Below, piece by piece: positions 1 to 7,180 of a stretch of DNA of 47,708 nt (its first letter is position 1; every line of letters starts with the position of its first letter). The position numbers were made by a program, and so were the translations under genes. Under the pieces are notes generated by a model that worked only from the letters and a program-made list of their open reading frames with translations, was not told the DNA's origin and made no database searches. This DNA is from Collinsella aerofaciens. Its GTDB lineage: Bacteria; Actinomycetota; Coriobacteriia; Coriobacteriales; Coriobacteriaceae. The stretch spans positions 1 to 47,708 of the forward strand of contig NZ_JAQLDU010000016.1 in assembly GCF_028209625.1 (NCBI RefSeq), read 5' to 3'.

Positions 1-260
1 CCCATGACGTTCCACTCGGCGGCGTGGATCAGGTAGACCTCGAGGTCGCGGTCGCCGAACTTGTTCATGAGGTACTCAAGTTGCATGAGCTCGTCCCAGG
101 TGCCGCCGACGCCCATCAGGAACACGGCGTCGTAGCCCTCGTCGGCGACCTTGTCGGCGAGCTCAATCATCTTCTTGCCGGTCTCGTAGACGTTCTTGCC
201 GTCCTCGACGTAGCCCTCCTGGCTAAAGTGCATGATCTCGATCTTCTCGGTTTCCTTCAT
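1..260 (-). CDS. SIS-domain sugar-phosphate deglycase, FrlB-like (partial, N-terminal 86 codons)
   Basis: This gene runs off the left edge, so only its first ~86 codons are visible. They read MKETEKIEIMHF then the SIS-type segment GVGGTWDELMQLEYLMNKFG. The sequence is a near copy of the start of the complete gene at 7181-8242: most of its 3' part is identical, and the differences cluster in the first ~100 bases. The start is the ATG at 260, preceded by AGAAAGGAAAAGCC. By homology to its twin it should be a fructosamine-6-phosphate deglycase of the FrlB type. It has its own promoter region (264-420). It probably opens another sugar operon continuing to the left, but that cannot be seen. Confidence 0.8.
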   Translation of the reverse strand, partial: MKETEKIEIMHFSQEGYVEDGKNVYETGKKMIELADKVADEGYDAVFLMGVGGTWDELMQLEYLMNKFGDRDLEVYLIHAAEWNVM

Positions 261-263
261 GGC

Positions 264-420
264 TTTTCCTTTCTGTCCTGCACGCAACTCTATACATCGC
301 GTTTCTTTTCGATACCAATTATAGACATACACCTAATGTGTTTTTAATACCACTTATCAATCTGCTCCAATCCTCGGTGAACGGTCGAAATTCTCTGGTG
401 AGTGGTATTAAATTAGAATT
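264..420 (-). promoter_or_regulatory. Promoter region of the left-edge SIS gene with paired GGTAT operators
   Basis: On the minus strand a TATAAT -10 (318-323) is followed at once by TGGTATC. A second box, AGTGGTATTAA (344-354), lies 35 bp upstream of it. A third copy in inverted orientation is at 401-411 and forms an 11-bp perfect inverted repeat with the second. The element ACCGTTCACCGA occupies 374-385, exactly 50 bp upstream of the -10. No good -35 hexamer is visible. The same layout recurs upstream of 3325 and 9418. The boxes are probably bound by one or both GntR proteins encoded at 9612-11077 (inference). Confidence 0.6.
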
Positions 421-430
421 GAATGTATAG

Positions 431-1645
431 CTAACGCCTCTGGCGCCTCCCTTGTGTGACAAAGAACAGCGTTCCTACCAGCGCAATAATGGTCGATGCC
501 CCAAACAGTACCGTCTGGACACCCAAAGCCTCCGCCAAAAACGGAGCCGCCAGCAGCGGCAGCACGCCGGCGCTCATCAGGCCAAAACGCACAAAGCCGG
601 TAATGCGCCCCAGGTATTTGATGTCAGCGCGCTCCTGAATCAAGATCATCTGCAGCGGTTCCAGGAATCCCCAGGCCAGACCGTTAATCGCCTGACCGAT
701 AATCGCGACCCCCAGCATATCGGTGCCCACGTACACCATGGACCCAATGCCCACGGCCATGAGCGCGCCGAGCAGCAATCGCAGGTTGACATGGCGGGCA
801 GAAAGCTTGGTCAGGATGAACGCGCCCACCGAGGAAGTGAGGCCCACGACCGAGGACAGCCAGCCCAGCCAGACGATATCCACGTTGAGCACATCGCGAT
901 AGAACAACGACTCCAGCGAATCGAACGCGCCAAACGCAAAGAAGCCCAGAAAGCCCGAGATAAAGATAAGGCGCAGGTCGTGGTCGCGAAACGTAAGTCG
1001 CGCGCCCTCGGCCATGCCGCCCAGAATGCCGCCCTTCGGCTTCTCCCCTTTTGCGGGAGCAACACACTCGTGACAGCCCAAGGAGAGCACGGCCGCCACA
1101 CCCATCATGCCCGCCATGAGCAGATAGACCGATTGCGTGGCAAAACAGCTCACGATGGCACCACCGAGCAGCGGGCCAGCGGTATAGGCGATATTGCTGT
1201 AGAACACCATGAGACCGTTCACGCGGGTACGGCCCTCGGTGGTCGACTCCAGGTATCCCGGAAACGCATGCGTACAGGTGTTGATAAAGCCGCCCGCAAG
1301 CCCCAAGACGCACGCGGCAAACACAAGCCCGGGGACAGACAACGGCGCCAACCCCACGCCAAGCGATAGCACCGCCGTAATCACGCACGTCACAAACGAC
1401 GTCCGGCGCGGTCCAAAGCGGTCGATGACCGAGCCCGACACCATATTGCCCGCCGACGTCATAAGATTGCGTACGAGCGTAATGGCAGCAACCAAAAAGG
1501 CCGTGCCAGCCAAATCATACGTCGCCGCGCCGATAAGCCCTAAAAAGTACACCGCGTTGTTGGCGCACCATTGCAGGGACTCAATAAGAATCAGCCTGAC
1601 CTCTGCCGGCGTCAGGCGCATTGCTTCGCGATCCTTCGCGAACAT
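431..1645 (-). CDS. Major facilitator superfamily transporter
   Basis: 404-residue membrane protein with about twelve hydrophobic segments. The MFS loop signature follows helix 2 (SVIDRFGPRRTSFV) and a long charged central loop (CHECVAPAKGEKPKGG) separates the two halves, as expected for a 12-helix MFS carrier. The start is the ATG at 1645, with GAGGGAG about 6 bases upstream; upstream in-frame codons run antisense-like through the EIID gene and are not coding. It follows EIID after a 92-bp gap containing a 14-bp hairpin, so it may be a weakly expressed last gene of that operon. Substrate is unknown. It could export a sugar or amine released by the deglycases, but nothing in the sequence fixes this. 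Confidence 0.85.
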   Translation of the reverse strand: MFAKDREAMRLTPAEVRLILIESLQWCANNAVYFLGLIGAATYDLAGTAFLVAAITLVRNLMTSAGNMVSGSVIDRFGPRRTSFVTCVITAVLSLGVGLAPLSVPGLVFAACVLGLAGGFINTCTHAFPGYLESTTEGRTRVNGLMVFYSNIAYTAGPLLGGAIVSCFATQSVYLLMAGMMGVAAVLSLGCHECVAPAKGEKPKGGILGGMAEGARLTFRDHDLRLIFISGFLGFFAFGAFDSLESLFYRDVLNVDIVWLGWLSSVVGLTSSVGAFILTKLSARHVNLRLLLGALMAVGIGSMVYVGTDMLGVAIIGQAINGLAWGFLEPLQMILIQERADIKYLGRITGFVRFGLMSAGVLPLLAAPFLAEALGVQTVLFGASTIIALVGTLFFVTQGRRQRR

Positions 1646-1664
1646 ACGAACTCCCTCTATACAA

Positions 1665-1704
1665 GTAAGGGGATGGAGGGCATAGGCCCGCTCCATCCCC
1701 TTAC
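1665..1704 (-). terminator. Intercistronic hairpin between EIID and the MFS gene
   Basis: A perfect 14-bp inverted repeat (1665-1678 with 1691-1704, 12-nt loop) lies between the EIID stop and the MFS ribosome binding site. No strong T-run follows on the minus strand. It may be a partial terminator or an mRNA-end stabiliser that lowers MFS expression rather than a full stop. Confidence 0.55.
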
Positions 1705-1728
1705 CAGGTTGCAATGACAGTCTATGCA

Positions 1729-2791
1729 GCCGGGCCCTTACGCCAGCACGCCGAAGAACGCGCCGACGATGCCCACGACCATGGTGGCCACGATCAGCAC
1801 CATGGGGTTGATCTTCTTGGACAGCAGCCAGTAGTACAGCCAGAAGGCGATCATGCCGAGCATGCCGGGCATGATGCCGTCCAGGATGTCCTGGAGGGTC
1901 TGGGCGTCGTCGCCCGAGCCGATGGCCACCGGGATGCTGGCCCAGAACATGTCCTTGCACATGGCGCCCACGACCATGACGCCCACGATTCCCACGCAGG
2001 TCATGATCTTCTGCATGAGGCCGGTCCTCTGGGCCTCGTCCAGGAAGCCCACGCCCAGCTCGTAGCCCTTGACGGCGCCCCAGACGCGCAGCGCGAAGCC
2101 GGGGACGTTGTAGATGAGCAGGAAGGCGATGGGGCCGAAGGGGTTGCCGGCCTGGCACAGGCTGATGCCCACCGCGGCGGCGACCACGCGCAGCGTCGAC
2201 AGGAAGATGGAGTCGCCGATGCCGGACAGCGGGCCCATGAGGGCGGCCTTGACGTCGTTGACGCTCTCGGGCTCGATCTCGCCGCGGGCGACCTTCTCCT
2301 CCATGGCCATCGCGATGCCGCCGACGAACGGGGCGAACTGGACGGTGATGTTGAAGAACGCGCAGTGGCGGTGCAGGGCCTCGGCGTAGTCGTCGGGGCG
2401 GCCGGCGTAGATCTTCTTGAGCATGTTGGCGACCATCAGGCAGAAGGCGATGTTCATCTGCTTGTAGTAGGTCCAGGAGAACTCCATGCCCAGGGCGCCG
2501 ACGTTGACGGCGCTCTTGACGAGGTCGGAGCGCGTGATCTTGTTCTCGGGACTAGAAGTCATCGTCCTCATCCCCTTCCGCGGAGAGCTGGGGCTGGGCT
2601 CCGCCCAGGCCGAGCAGGTCGAACTTGTCGATGCCGATGATGATGGCGATCAGGGCGACGCCCAGGACGGGCACGTTGGCGTAGGAGCACAGCAGGAAGC
2701 CCAGGAAGTAGAAGGGCACGAGCTGCTTGGTGAGCACCAGGCGGCCGAGCATGGCGAAGCCCATGGCCGGCAGGATGTTGGCGGCAACGCC
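1729..2791. repeat. 1063-bp duplicated segment, copy 1 (EIID plus 3' part of EIIC)
   Basis: Appears base-for-base identical to 4520-5582 at a constant offset of 2791. Identity starts 9 bases downstream of the EIID stop and ends abruptly inside EIIC, where the two genes then diverge. This pattern suggests gene conversion or a recent tandem duplication followed by divergence of the 5' halves. Confidence 0.9.
1738..2562 (-). CDS. PTS mannose/fructose/sorbose-family EIID component (copy 1)
   Basis: 274-residue membrane subunit that forms the sugar channel with EIIC. The N-terminus (DLVKSAVNVGALGMEFSWTY), the segment PLSGIGDSIFLSTLRVV and hydrophobic C-terminal helices match PTS EIID-Man proteins. 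The start chosen is the ATG at 2562 (MTSSPENK), with GGGG about 9 bases upstream; an ATG at 2571 has no room for a binding site. It overlaps the end of EIIC by 11 bp, so translation is probably coupled. The protein appears identical to that at 4529-5353, and the DNA identity extends beyond both ends of the gene, indicating recent duplication or gene conversion. No EIIA or EIIB gene accompanies this copy, so it presumably borrows them from elsewhere. Confidence 0.93.
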   Translation of the reverse strand: MTSSPENKITRSDLVKSAVNVGALGMEFSWTYYKQMNIAFCLMVANMLKKIYAGRPDDYAEALHRHCAFFNITVQFAPFVGGIAMAMEEKVARGEIEPESVNDVKAALMGPLSGIGDSIFLSTLRVVAAAVGISLCQAGNPFGPIAFLLIYNVPGFALRVWGAVKGYELGVGFLDEAQRTGLMQKIMTCVGIVGVMVVGAMCKDMFWASIPVAIGSGDDAQTLQDILDGIMPGMLGMIAFWLYYWLLSKKINPMVLIVATMVVGIVGAFFGVLA

Positions 2792-3325
2792 GCAACCGTC
2801 GATGATGAAGGGCGGGATGAAGTCGAGCAGGCCCTGGATGGCGTCGGAACCCAAATAGAAGGCGCCGCCGCACAGCAGGAAGTACTCGACGCAGCCCCAG
2901 ATTCCAATTCCCCAATGAACGGCGTAGATGCCTTTGAGGTTTCCCTTGAGGGCGAACTTGTCTGCCATATCGACAAACACAGGGAACAAGGCATTGGTAA
3001 TGTTGCCGATCGTCAGTGCAAGGACGGCGATGGGCATGGCGAGCGCGATGGCCGTCTCGGTACCCTGACCGAGCTGAATGGCAAACGCGCAGGCGAGCAC
3101 GCCGCCGACGGTTTCGTTAGGCGGCACGTAGGCGCCGATGGAGATCGAGCCCATGAACAGCAACTCCAGGCTGGCGCCAACGGCAAGGCCAGTCTGCAGG
3201 TCCCCCAGCACCAGGCCCACGAGCGGGCACAGGACGATGGGGCGGAACGCGTAGAGGGTGCCGAGCTGGTAGTCGAGACATCCAAAAGCTCCGACTAAGC
3301 CGACGAGGATTGCTTGGACAAGCAT
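2552..3325 (-). CDS. PTS mannose-family EIIC component (copy 1, chimeric)
   Basis: 257-residue membrane permease of the mannose-family PTS. It shows the EIIC hallmarks RPIVLCPLVGLVLGDLQTG and ASLELLFMGSISIGAYVPP near residues 28-70, and a conserved helical C-terminus ending in an acidic EGDEDDDF tail. The start is the ATG at 3325 with GGGAGG close upstream. From about residue 179 on, its DNA is identical to the EIIC at 5343-6116. Before that point the proteins are clearly diverged (for example KFALKGNLKGIYAVHWG against VFSGQGNLKGVYAMHFL). The variable half probably sets sugar specificity. It is the first gene after promoter region 3440-3540. Confidence 0.93.
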   Translation of the reverse strand: MLVQAILVGLVGAFGCLDYQLGTLYAFRPIVLCPLVGLVLGDLQTGLAVGASLELLFMGSISIGAYVPPNETVGGVLACAFAIQLGQGTETAIALAMPIAVLALTIGNITNALFPVFVDMADKFALKGNLKGIYAVHWGIGIWGCVEYFLLCGGAFYLGSDAIQGLLDFIPPFIIDGCGVAANILPAMGFAMLGRLVLTKQLVPFYFLGFLLCSYANVPVLGVALIAIIIGIDKFDLLGLGGAQPQLSAEGDEDDDF

Positions 3326-3359
3326 AGTTCCTCCCAATAAGGAATCTCGAACCGTCGTC

Positions 3360-3397
3360 ACTCCCGTCGCGCGCGTTATTGATATCAATCCGGGAGT
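3360..3397 (-). promoter_or_regulatory. Leader hairpin and 12-bp palindrome in the EIIC copy-1 5' UTR
   Basis: The leader between the predicted start of transcription and the EIIC start carries ACTCCCG (3360-3366) pairing with CGGGAGT (3391-3397). The loop contains the perfect 12-bp palindrome ATTGATATCAAT (3378-3389). It could be a repressor site or a leader structure. No terminator-like U-run is present. Confidence 0.3.
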
Positions 3398-3439
3398 TTG
3401 ACCACACGGTCCGAACCGCACCTGGCGTGCTGCTAACAC

Positions 3440-3540
3440 CCATACCAGGCACAAATGATTTGATACCAATTATAGGTATGCAGGTTCGCCTTATTTAATA
3501 CCAGTCGCTCAGCGGGGTGTTTTTTACCGTAAACGGCAGG
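3440..3540 (-). promoter_or_regulatory. Promoter of EIIC/EIID copy 1 with perfect palindromic operator
   Basis: The -10 TATAAT (3469-3474) sits inside the 17-bp palindrome ATACCAATTATAGGTAT (3463-3479). A second TGGTATTAAA box lies 35 bp upstream on the minus strand, the same spacing as in the 264-420 promoter. An ACCGTAAACGGC element at 3526-3537 is 51 bp upstream of the -10. No consensus -35 is seen. This is the cleanest operator copy and best defines the likely GntR/HutC binding site. Confidence 0.65.
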
Positions 3541-3549
3541 CGCATCCCA

Positions 3550-4440
3550 TTAGGCACGCTCTTTGTTTCGATGGCGGACAAGCGCCACCAGAAAGCCGTC
3601 GCCAAAAGCATCGGATGCCAAGTTGGCCACAATCACCAAAACGATCATCGCCGCGCCCAAGAACTCGTTCCAGCTAAAGACCTCGCCAAAGAGGAGCGCC
3701 GACCAGCAGGGAGCGAGCACGACCTCACTCATGCAAACCAAGTTGGCCGCAAACGCGTTGGTGCGCGCAATCCCCTTGGCATACAGCACACTCGCAAGGC
3801 CGCTGCAAAAAAGGCCATGCACCAGCATAAGCCCCCACTCAAAGGGTTTCACGGAGCCTAGGTCGCCGGCAAAATAGACGATCGGAAGTATCGAGATGCC
3901 GCAGGAGATGAGCGAGGACACCATGGGCGACGCATCGGGGCGAGAGTTTAAAAAGAAACACAGCCCAAAGGTGGCGCCCGAAATGACGGCAAGCAGATTT
4001 CCGAGCATGCCCTCGGCGCTCAAATCACCTAAAAAGAAAAGTCCCATACCCGTAAAAGCAACCACCACGGAGGCAATCTTCGCAGGCGAGGGCAACGTGC
4101 GAGTTGCGAGCGATTGATACACGATAACGAAAATCATCGAGGTGTACTGCAGAACGATCGCGTTGCCGACCGTCGTGAGCTGGTTGGCAAAGTTAAACGT
4201 GGTGCCCGTCACGAAGTTGCAGACGGCCACAAGGACAATAAGACGGCTGACGCGAAGGACGGGTCTGCCGACGAGCAGGATAAAGAGCGCCATAAATATT
4301 GCCGTGACGGCACCGATCAAAAGAGCTGACTGCGAATTGGCGCGAACGAGGATGCCGATAAAACTCCACAAGAGCGCCGTGCCAAATAGATACATCGCCC
4401 CGCTCACGCCATTATCGGGTGGATTGTCAGATCGAATCAC
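3550..4440 (-). CDS. EamA/DMT-family transporter
   Basis: 296-residue protein with about ten hydrophobic segments arranged as two five-helix repeats, typical of drug/metabolite transporters. The first half has FGTALLWSFIGILVR and the second ISGATFGLCFFLNSR. The SEVVLAPCWSALLFGE segment matches the conserved EamA 'EPV..PLLA.LLLGE' region. The start chosen is a GTG at 4440 preceded by GGAGGTGCTTC; the upstream in-frame ATG lies in the preceding terminator region. It sits between the two PTS gene clusters, just after the terminator of the first, so it may have its own weak promoter. Substrate unknown. Confidence 0.87.
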   Translation of the reverse strand: MIRSDNPPDNGVSGAMYLFGTALLWSFIGILVRANSQSALLIGAVTAIFMALFILLVGRPVLRVSRLIVLVAVCNFVTGTTFNFANQLTTVGNAIVLQYTSMIFVIVYQSLATRTLPSPAKIASVVVAFTGMGLFFLGDLSAEGMLGNLLAVISGATFGLCFFLNSRPDASPMVSSLISCGISILPIVYFAGDLGSVKPFEWGLMLVHGLFCSGLASVLYAKGIARTNAFAANLVCMSEVVLAPCWSALLFGEVFSWNEFLGAAMIVLVIVANLASDAFGDGFLVALVRHRNKERA

Positions 4441-4465
4441 GAAGCACCTCCAACTAGCTTTCGGT

Positions 4466-4499
4466 AATAAAAAACGGCGACCGCAATGGGTCGCCGTTT
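4466..4499 (-). terminator. Rho-independent terminator of the PTS operon
   Basis: AAACGGCGACC (4472-4482) pairs perfectly with GGTCGCCGTTT (4489-4499) around a 6-nt loop. On the minus strand the stem runs into TTTTTTATTA. It ends the SIS-PTS operon 30 bp after the EIID stop. Confidence 0.88.
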
Positions 4500-4519
4500 C
4501 CCTTGGGGGCAAATAATAG

Positions 4520-5582
4520 GCCGGGCCCTTACGCCAGCACGCCGAAGAACGCGCCGACGATGCCCACGACCATGGTGGCCACGATCAGCACCATGGGGTT
4601 GATCTTCTTGGACAGCAGCCAGTAGTACAGCCAGAAGGCGATCATGCCGAGCATGCCGGGCATGATGCCGTCCAGGATGTCCTGGAGGGTCTGGGCGTCG
4701 TCGCCCGAGCCGATGGCCACCGGGATGCTGGCCCAGAACATGTCCTTGCACATGGCGCCCACGACCATGACGCCCACGATTCCCACGCAGGTCATGATCT
4801 TCTGCATGAGGCCGGTCCTCTGGGCCTCGTCCAGGAAGCCCACGCCCAGCTCGTAGCCCTTGACGGCGCCCCAGACGCGCAGCGCGAAGCCGGGGACGTT
4901 GTAGATGAGCAGGAAGGCGATGGGGCCGAAGGGGTTGCCGGCCTGGCACAGGCTGATGCCCACCGCGGCGGCGACCACGCGCAGCGTCGACAGGAAGATG
5001 GAGTCGCCGATGCCGGACAGCGGGCCCATGAGGGCGGCCTTGACGTCGTTGACGCTCTCGGGCTCGATCTCGCCGCGGGCGACCTTCTCCTCCATGGCCA
5101 TCGCGATGCCGCCGACGAACGGGGCGAACTGGACGGTGATGTTGAAGAACGCGCAGTGGCGGTGCAGGGCCTCGGCGTAGTCGTCGGGGCGGCCGGCGTA
5201 GATCTTCTTGAGCATGTTGGCGACCATCAGGCAGAAGGCGATGTTCATCTGCTTGTAGTAGGTCCAGGAGAACTCCATGCCCAGGGCGCCGACGTTGACG
5301 GCGCTCTTGACGAGGTCGGAGCGCGTGATCTTGTTCTCGGGACTAGAAGTCATCGTCCTCATCCCCTTCCGCGGAGAGCTGGGGCTGGGCTCCGCCCAGG
5401 CCGAGCAGGTCGAACTTGTCGATGCCGATGATGATGGCGATCAGGGCGACGCCCAGGACGGGCACGTTGGCGTAGGAGCACAGCAGGAAGCCCAGGAAGT
5501 AGAAGGGCACGAGCTGCTTGGTGAGCACCAGGCGGCCGAGCATGGCGAAGCCCATGGCCGGCAGGATGTTGGCGGCAACGCC
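4520..5582. repeat. 1063-bp duplicated segment, copy 2
   Basis: Partner of 1729-2791 (offset 2791). It covers EIID and the 3' part of EIIC and appears identical throughout by eye. The left boundary falls in the short region between the EIID stop and the terminator; the right boundary falls mid-gene in EIIC. Confidence 0.9.
4529..5353 (-). CDS. PTS mannose-family EIID component (copy 2)
   Basis: 274-residue membrane subunit, apparently identical to the protein at 1738-2562. It completes a full EIIA-EIIB-EIIC-EIID set with the genes at 5343-7134 and overlaps EIIC by 11 bp. It is the last gene of the operon and is followed by a strong terminator. The start was chosen at the ATG at 5353 for the same reason as in copy 1. 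Confidence 0.95.
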   Translation of the reverse strand: MTSSPENKITRSDLVKSAVNVGALGMEFSWTYYKQMNIAFCLMVANMLKKIYAGRPDDYAEALHRHCAFFNITVQFAPFVGGIAMAMEEKVARGEIEPESVNDVKAALMGPLSGIGDSIFLSTLRVVAAAVGISLCQAGNPFGPIAFLLIYNVPGFALRVWGAVKGYELGVGFLDEAQRTGLMQKIMTCVGIVGVMVVGAMCKDMFWASIPVAIGSGDDAQTLQDILDGIMPGMLGMIAFWLYYWLLSKKINPMVLIVATMVVGIVGAFFGVLA

Positions 5583-6116
5583 AAAGCCAGCAAGGACAAA
5601 GGGCGGGATGAAGTCGAGCATGCCCTGGATGGCGTCAGCGCCCAGATAGAACGACAGCGAGCACAGCAGGAACGCCATGATGATACCGGTCAAACCGATC
5701 AGGAAGTGCATCGCATAGACACCCTTAAGGTTGCCCTGGCCGGAGAAGACATCAGCGCGGTCAACCAGAATCGGCAGGGCGGCGTTGAGGATGTTCTTGA
5801 TGGCAAGGCACAGCGTGGCGATGGGCATAGCGAGCGCGATGGCTGCCTCGGTGCTCTGGCCCAACTGGATAGCGAAGGCGCAGGCGAGCACGCCGCCGAT
5901 CGTCTCATCAGGCGGCACGTAGGCGCCGATGGAGATCGAGCCCATGAACAGAAGCTCCAGGCTGGCGCCGATCGCGAGGCCGGACTGCAGGTCCCCCAGC
6001 ACCAGGCCCACGAGCGGGCACAGGACGATGGGGCGGAACGCATAGAGCGTACCGAGCTGGAAGTCGAACTTACCAAATGCGGCGATAAGTCCGATGAGGA
6101 TTGCTTGGGTAAGCAT
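5343..6116 (-). CDS. PTS mannose-family EIIC component (copy 2)
   Basis: 257-residue EIIC permease with the family segments RPIVLCPLVGLVLGDLQSG and ASLELLFMGSISIGAYVPPD, followed by about six hydrophobic helices. The C-terminal part (after ~residue 179) is identical to copy 1; the N-terminal part is roughly three-quarters similar. The start ATG at 6116 has an AGGAAAGGGGGATAT purine-rich upstream region. It lies 58 bp after EIIB within one operon. With EIID it translocates the sugar, which EIIB phosphorylates; the two deglycases upstream suggest a fructosamine-type substrate (inference). Confidence 0.94.
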   Translation of the reverse strand: MLTQAILIGLIAAFGKFDFQLGTLYAFRPIVLCPLVGLVLGDLQSGLAIGASLELLFMGSISIGAYVPPDETIGGVLACAFAIQLGQSTEAAIALAMPIATLCLAIKNILNAALPILVDRADVFSGQGNLKGVYAMHFLIGLTGIIMAFLLCSLSFYLGADAIQGMLDFIPPFVLAGFGVAANILPAMGFAMLGRLVLTKQLVPFYFLGFLLCSYANVPVLGVALIAIIIGIDKFDLLGLGGAQPQLSAEGDEDDDF

Positions 6117-6174
6117 ATATCCCCCTTTCCTAATAGGACACTACGAAGAGCTCAGACTCTTCGAAATTGAACGC

Positions 6175-6657
6175 CTAGAGCACGCTTGCGCAGTCAACCT
6201 TGGGGTCATCGGCCAGAGGACGGATCTCGACCTCGACGCCGTTGTTCAGCATCTCACGCACATCGGCCTCCTCGGCTGCAGTCAGGAAGATCTGACGAGA
6301 GACCTGACGAGCATCGGGGCGCTTCTCGTCCTTGGGCTTGGTGTTGCCCAGGTTGACCGACTTGATCTGCGGGCAGCCTTCAACAAGCTGCTTTGCCTCA
6401 GCGATGGTGGCGACACAGATAATCATCTTGTATTTGTCAGTCACACCCGAGTTAATGGCCTCGATGGCATTCGCCATATCCTTGATGACGAGCTTGCAGC
6501 CGGCAGGCTTGCCCATCTTGAGCGTCGTCTTCCACACCGGGTCGTTGGCGACCTTATCGCCCACGCAGAAAATGCAGTTGGAGCCAAGGCCCTGGACCCA
6601 AGAGACCGCGACCTGGCCATGAAGCAGGCGATGGTCGACGCGAAGTAGCTGAATCAT
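6175..6657 (-). CDS. PTS mannose-family EIIB component
   Basis: 160-residue cytoplasmic phosphotransfer protein. The N-terminus MIQLLRVDHRLLHGQVAVSW is the EIIB-Man active-site motif, with the phosphorylated histidine expected at His13 in LLHGQV. It accepts phosphate from EIIA (next gene upstream) and passes it to the sugar carried by EIIC/EIID. The start at 6657 was preferred over one five codons upstream because GGGGGG lies 7 bases before it. It is the only EIIB gene in the window, so both EIIC/EIID pairs may share it. Confidence 0.94.
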   Translation of the reverse strand: MIQLLRVDHRLLHGQVAVSWVQGLGSNCIFCVGDKVANDPVWKTTLKMGKPAGCKLVIKDMANAIEAINSGVTDKYKMIICVATIAEAKQLVEGCPQIKSVNLGNTKPKDEKRPDARQVSRQIFLTAAEEADVREMLNNGVEVEIRPLADDPKVDCASVL

Positions 6658-6714
6658 AATGTGACCCCCCAAAGGTCTTGTGCCGTCTTACGGCGTGTCA
6701 GTAGGTGCTGCGGA

Positions 6715-7134
6715 TTAGAACTCTTCTTCCTCTTCGTCATCGACCAAAAGATCGTTGACAAACTTCACGCGCGTATCGTCCGCAGCGACGATGGCGCGAA
6801 TCGTCTCCTCAACCGGCGCCGACTCGTCAGAGAACAGCAGCTGGATAAGCAGAGGAAGGTTCATGTTGGTAACGAGGTACGTGCGGGGACGCGTCTGGAC
6901 GATCTTGGTGAACTCGTTGTTGACGCTGCCGCCAAAGAGGTCGGTGCAGACAACAACATCATCGTCGGCAGCCATGCCTGCCAGCAGTTTTTGGGCCTCC
7001 TCGGCCACGTCCATGCGGTCATCGACGAACATCGAAAGATCGTGGACGTTGTCGCGAGCGCCCGAGAGCAGCTCGACACTCTCCTTGATGCCGGTAGCGA
7101 AGTGCGCATGGCTGGCGATGATGTACTGCCTCAT
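6715..7134 (-). CDS. PTS mannose-family EIIA component
   Basis: 139-residue EIIA-Man domain. The N-terminus MRQYIIASHAHFATGIKESV places the phosphorylated histidine at His9, and DVVVCTDLFGGSVNNE is the conserved central motif. A highly acidic tail (DDEEEEEF) ends the protein. It takes phosphate from HPr and passes it to EIIB. It sits 46 bp after the SIS gene and 57 bp before EIIB, all on the minus strand, clearly as one operon. Confidence 0.94.
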   Translation of the reverse strand: MRQYIIASHAHFATGIKESVELLSGARDNVHDLSMFVDDRMDVAEEAQKLLAGMAADDDVVVCTDLFGGSVNNEFTKIVQTRPRTYLVTNMNLPLLIQLLFSDESAPVEETIRAIVAADDTRVKFVNDLLVDDEEEEEF

Positions 7135-7180
7135 TCTGTGTTCCTCTCAATAGCCCGGCGCGTTCCCGCACCCGTTTTCT

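Noticed and set aside
1714..2640. Long open frames opposite the PTS genes, and similar long antisense frames opposite xfp, malQ, glgP and cstA
   Set aside because: They are low-complexity shadows created by GC-rich codon use of the real genes on the other strand, without binding sites or recognisable domains.
264..3540. Sigma-54-dependent PTS promoters (LevR/GfrR style)
   Set aside because: No GG-N10-GC -24/-12 elements and no enhancer-binding regulator were found; TATAAT-type -10 boxes and GntR regulators fit better.
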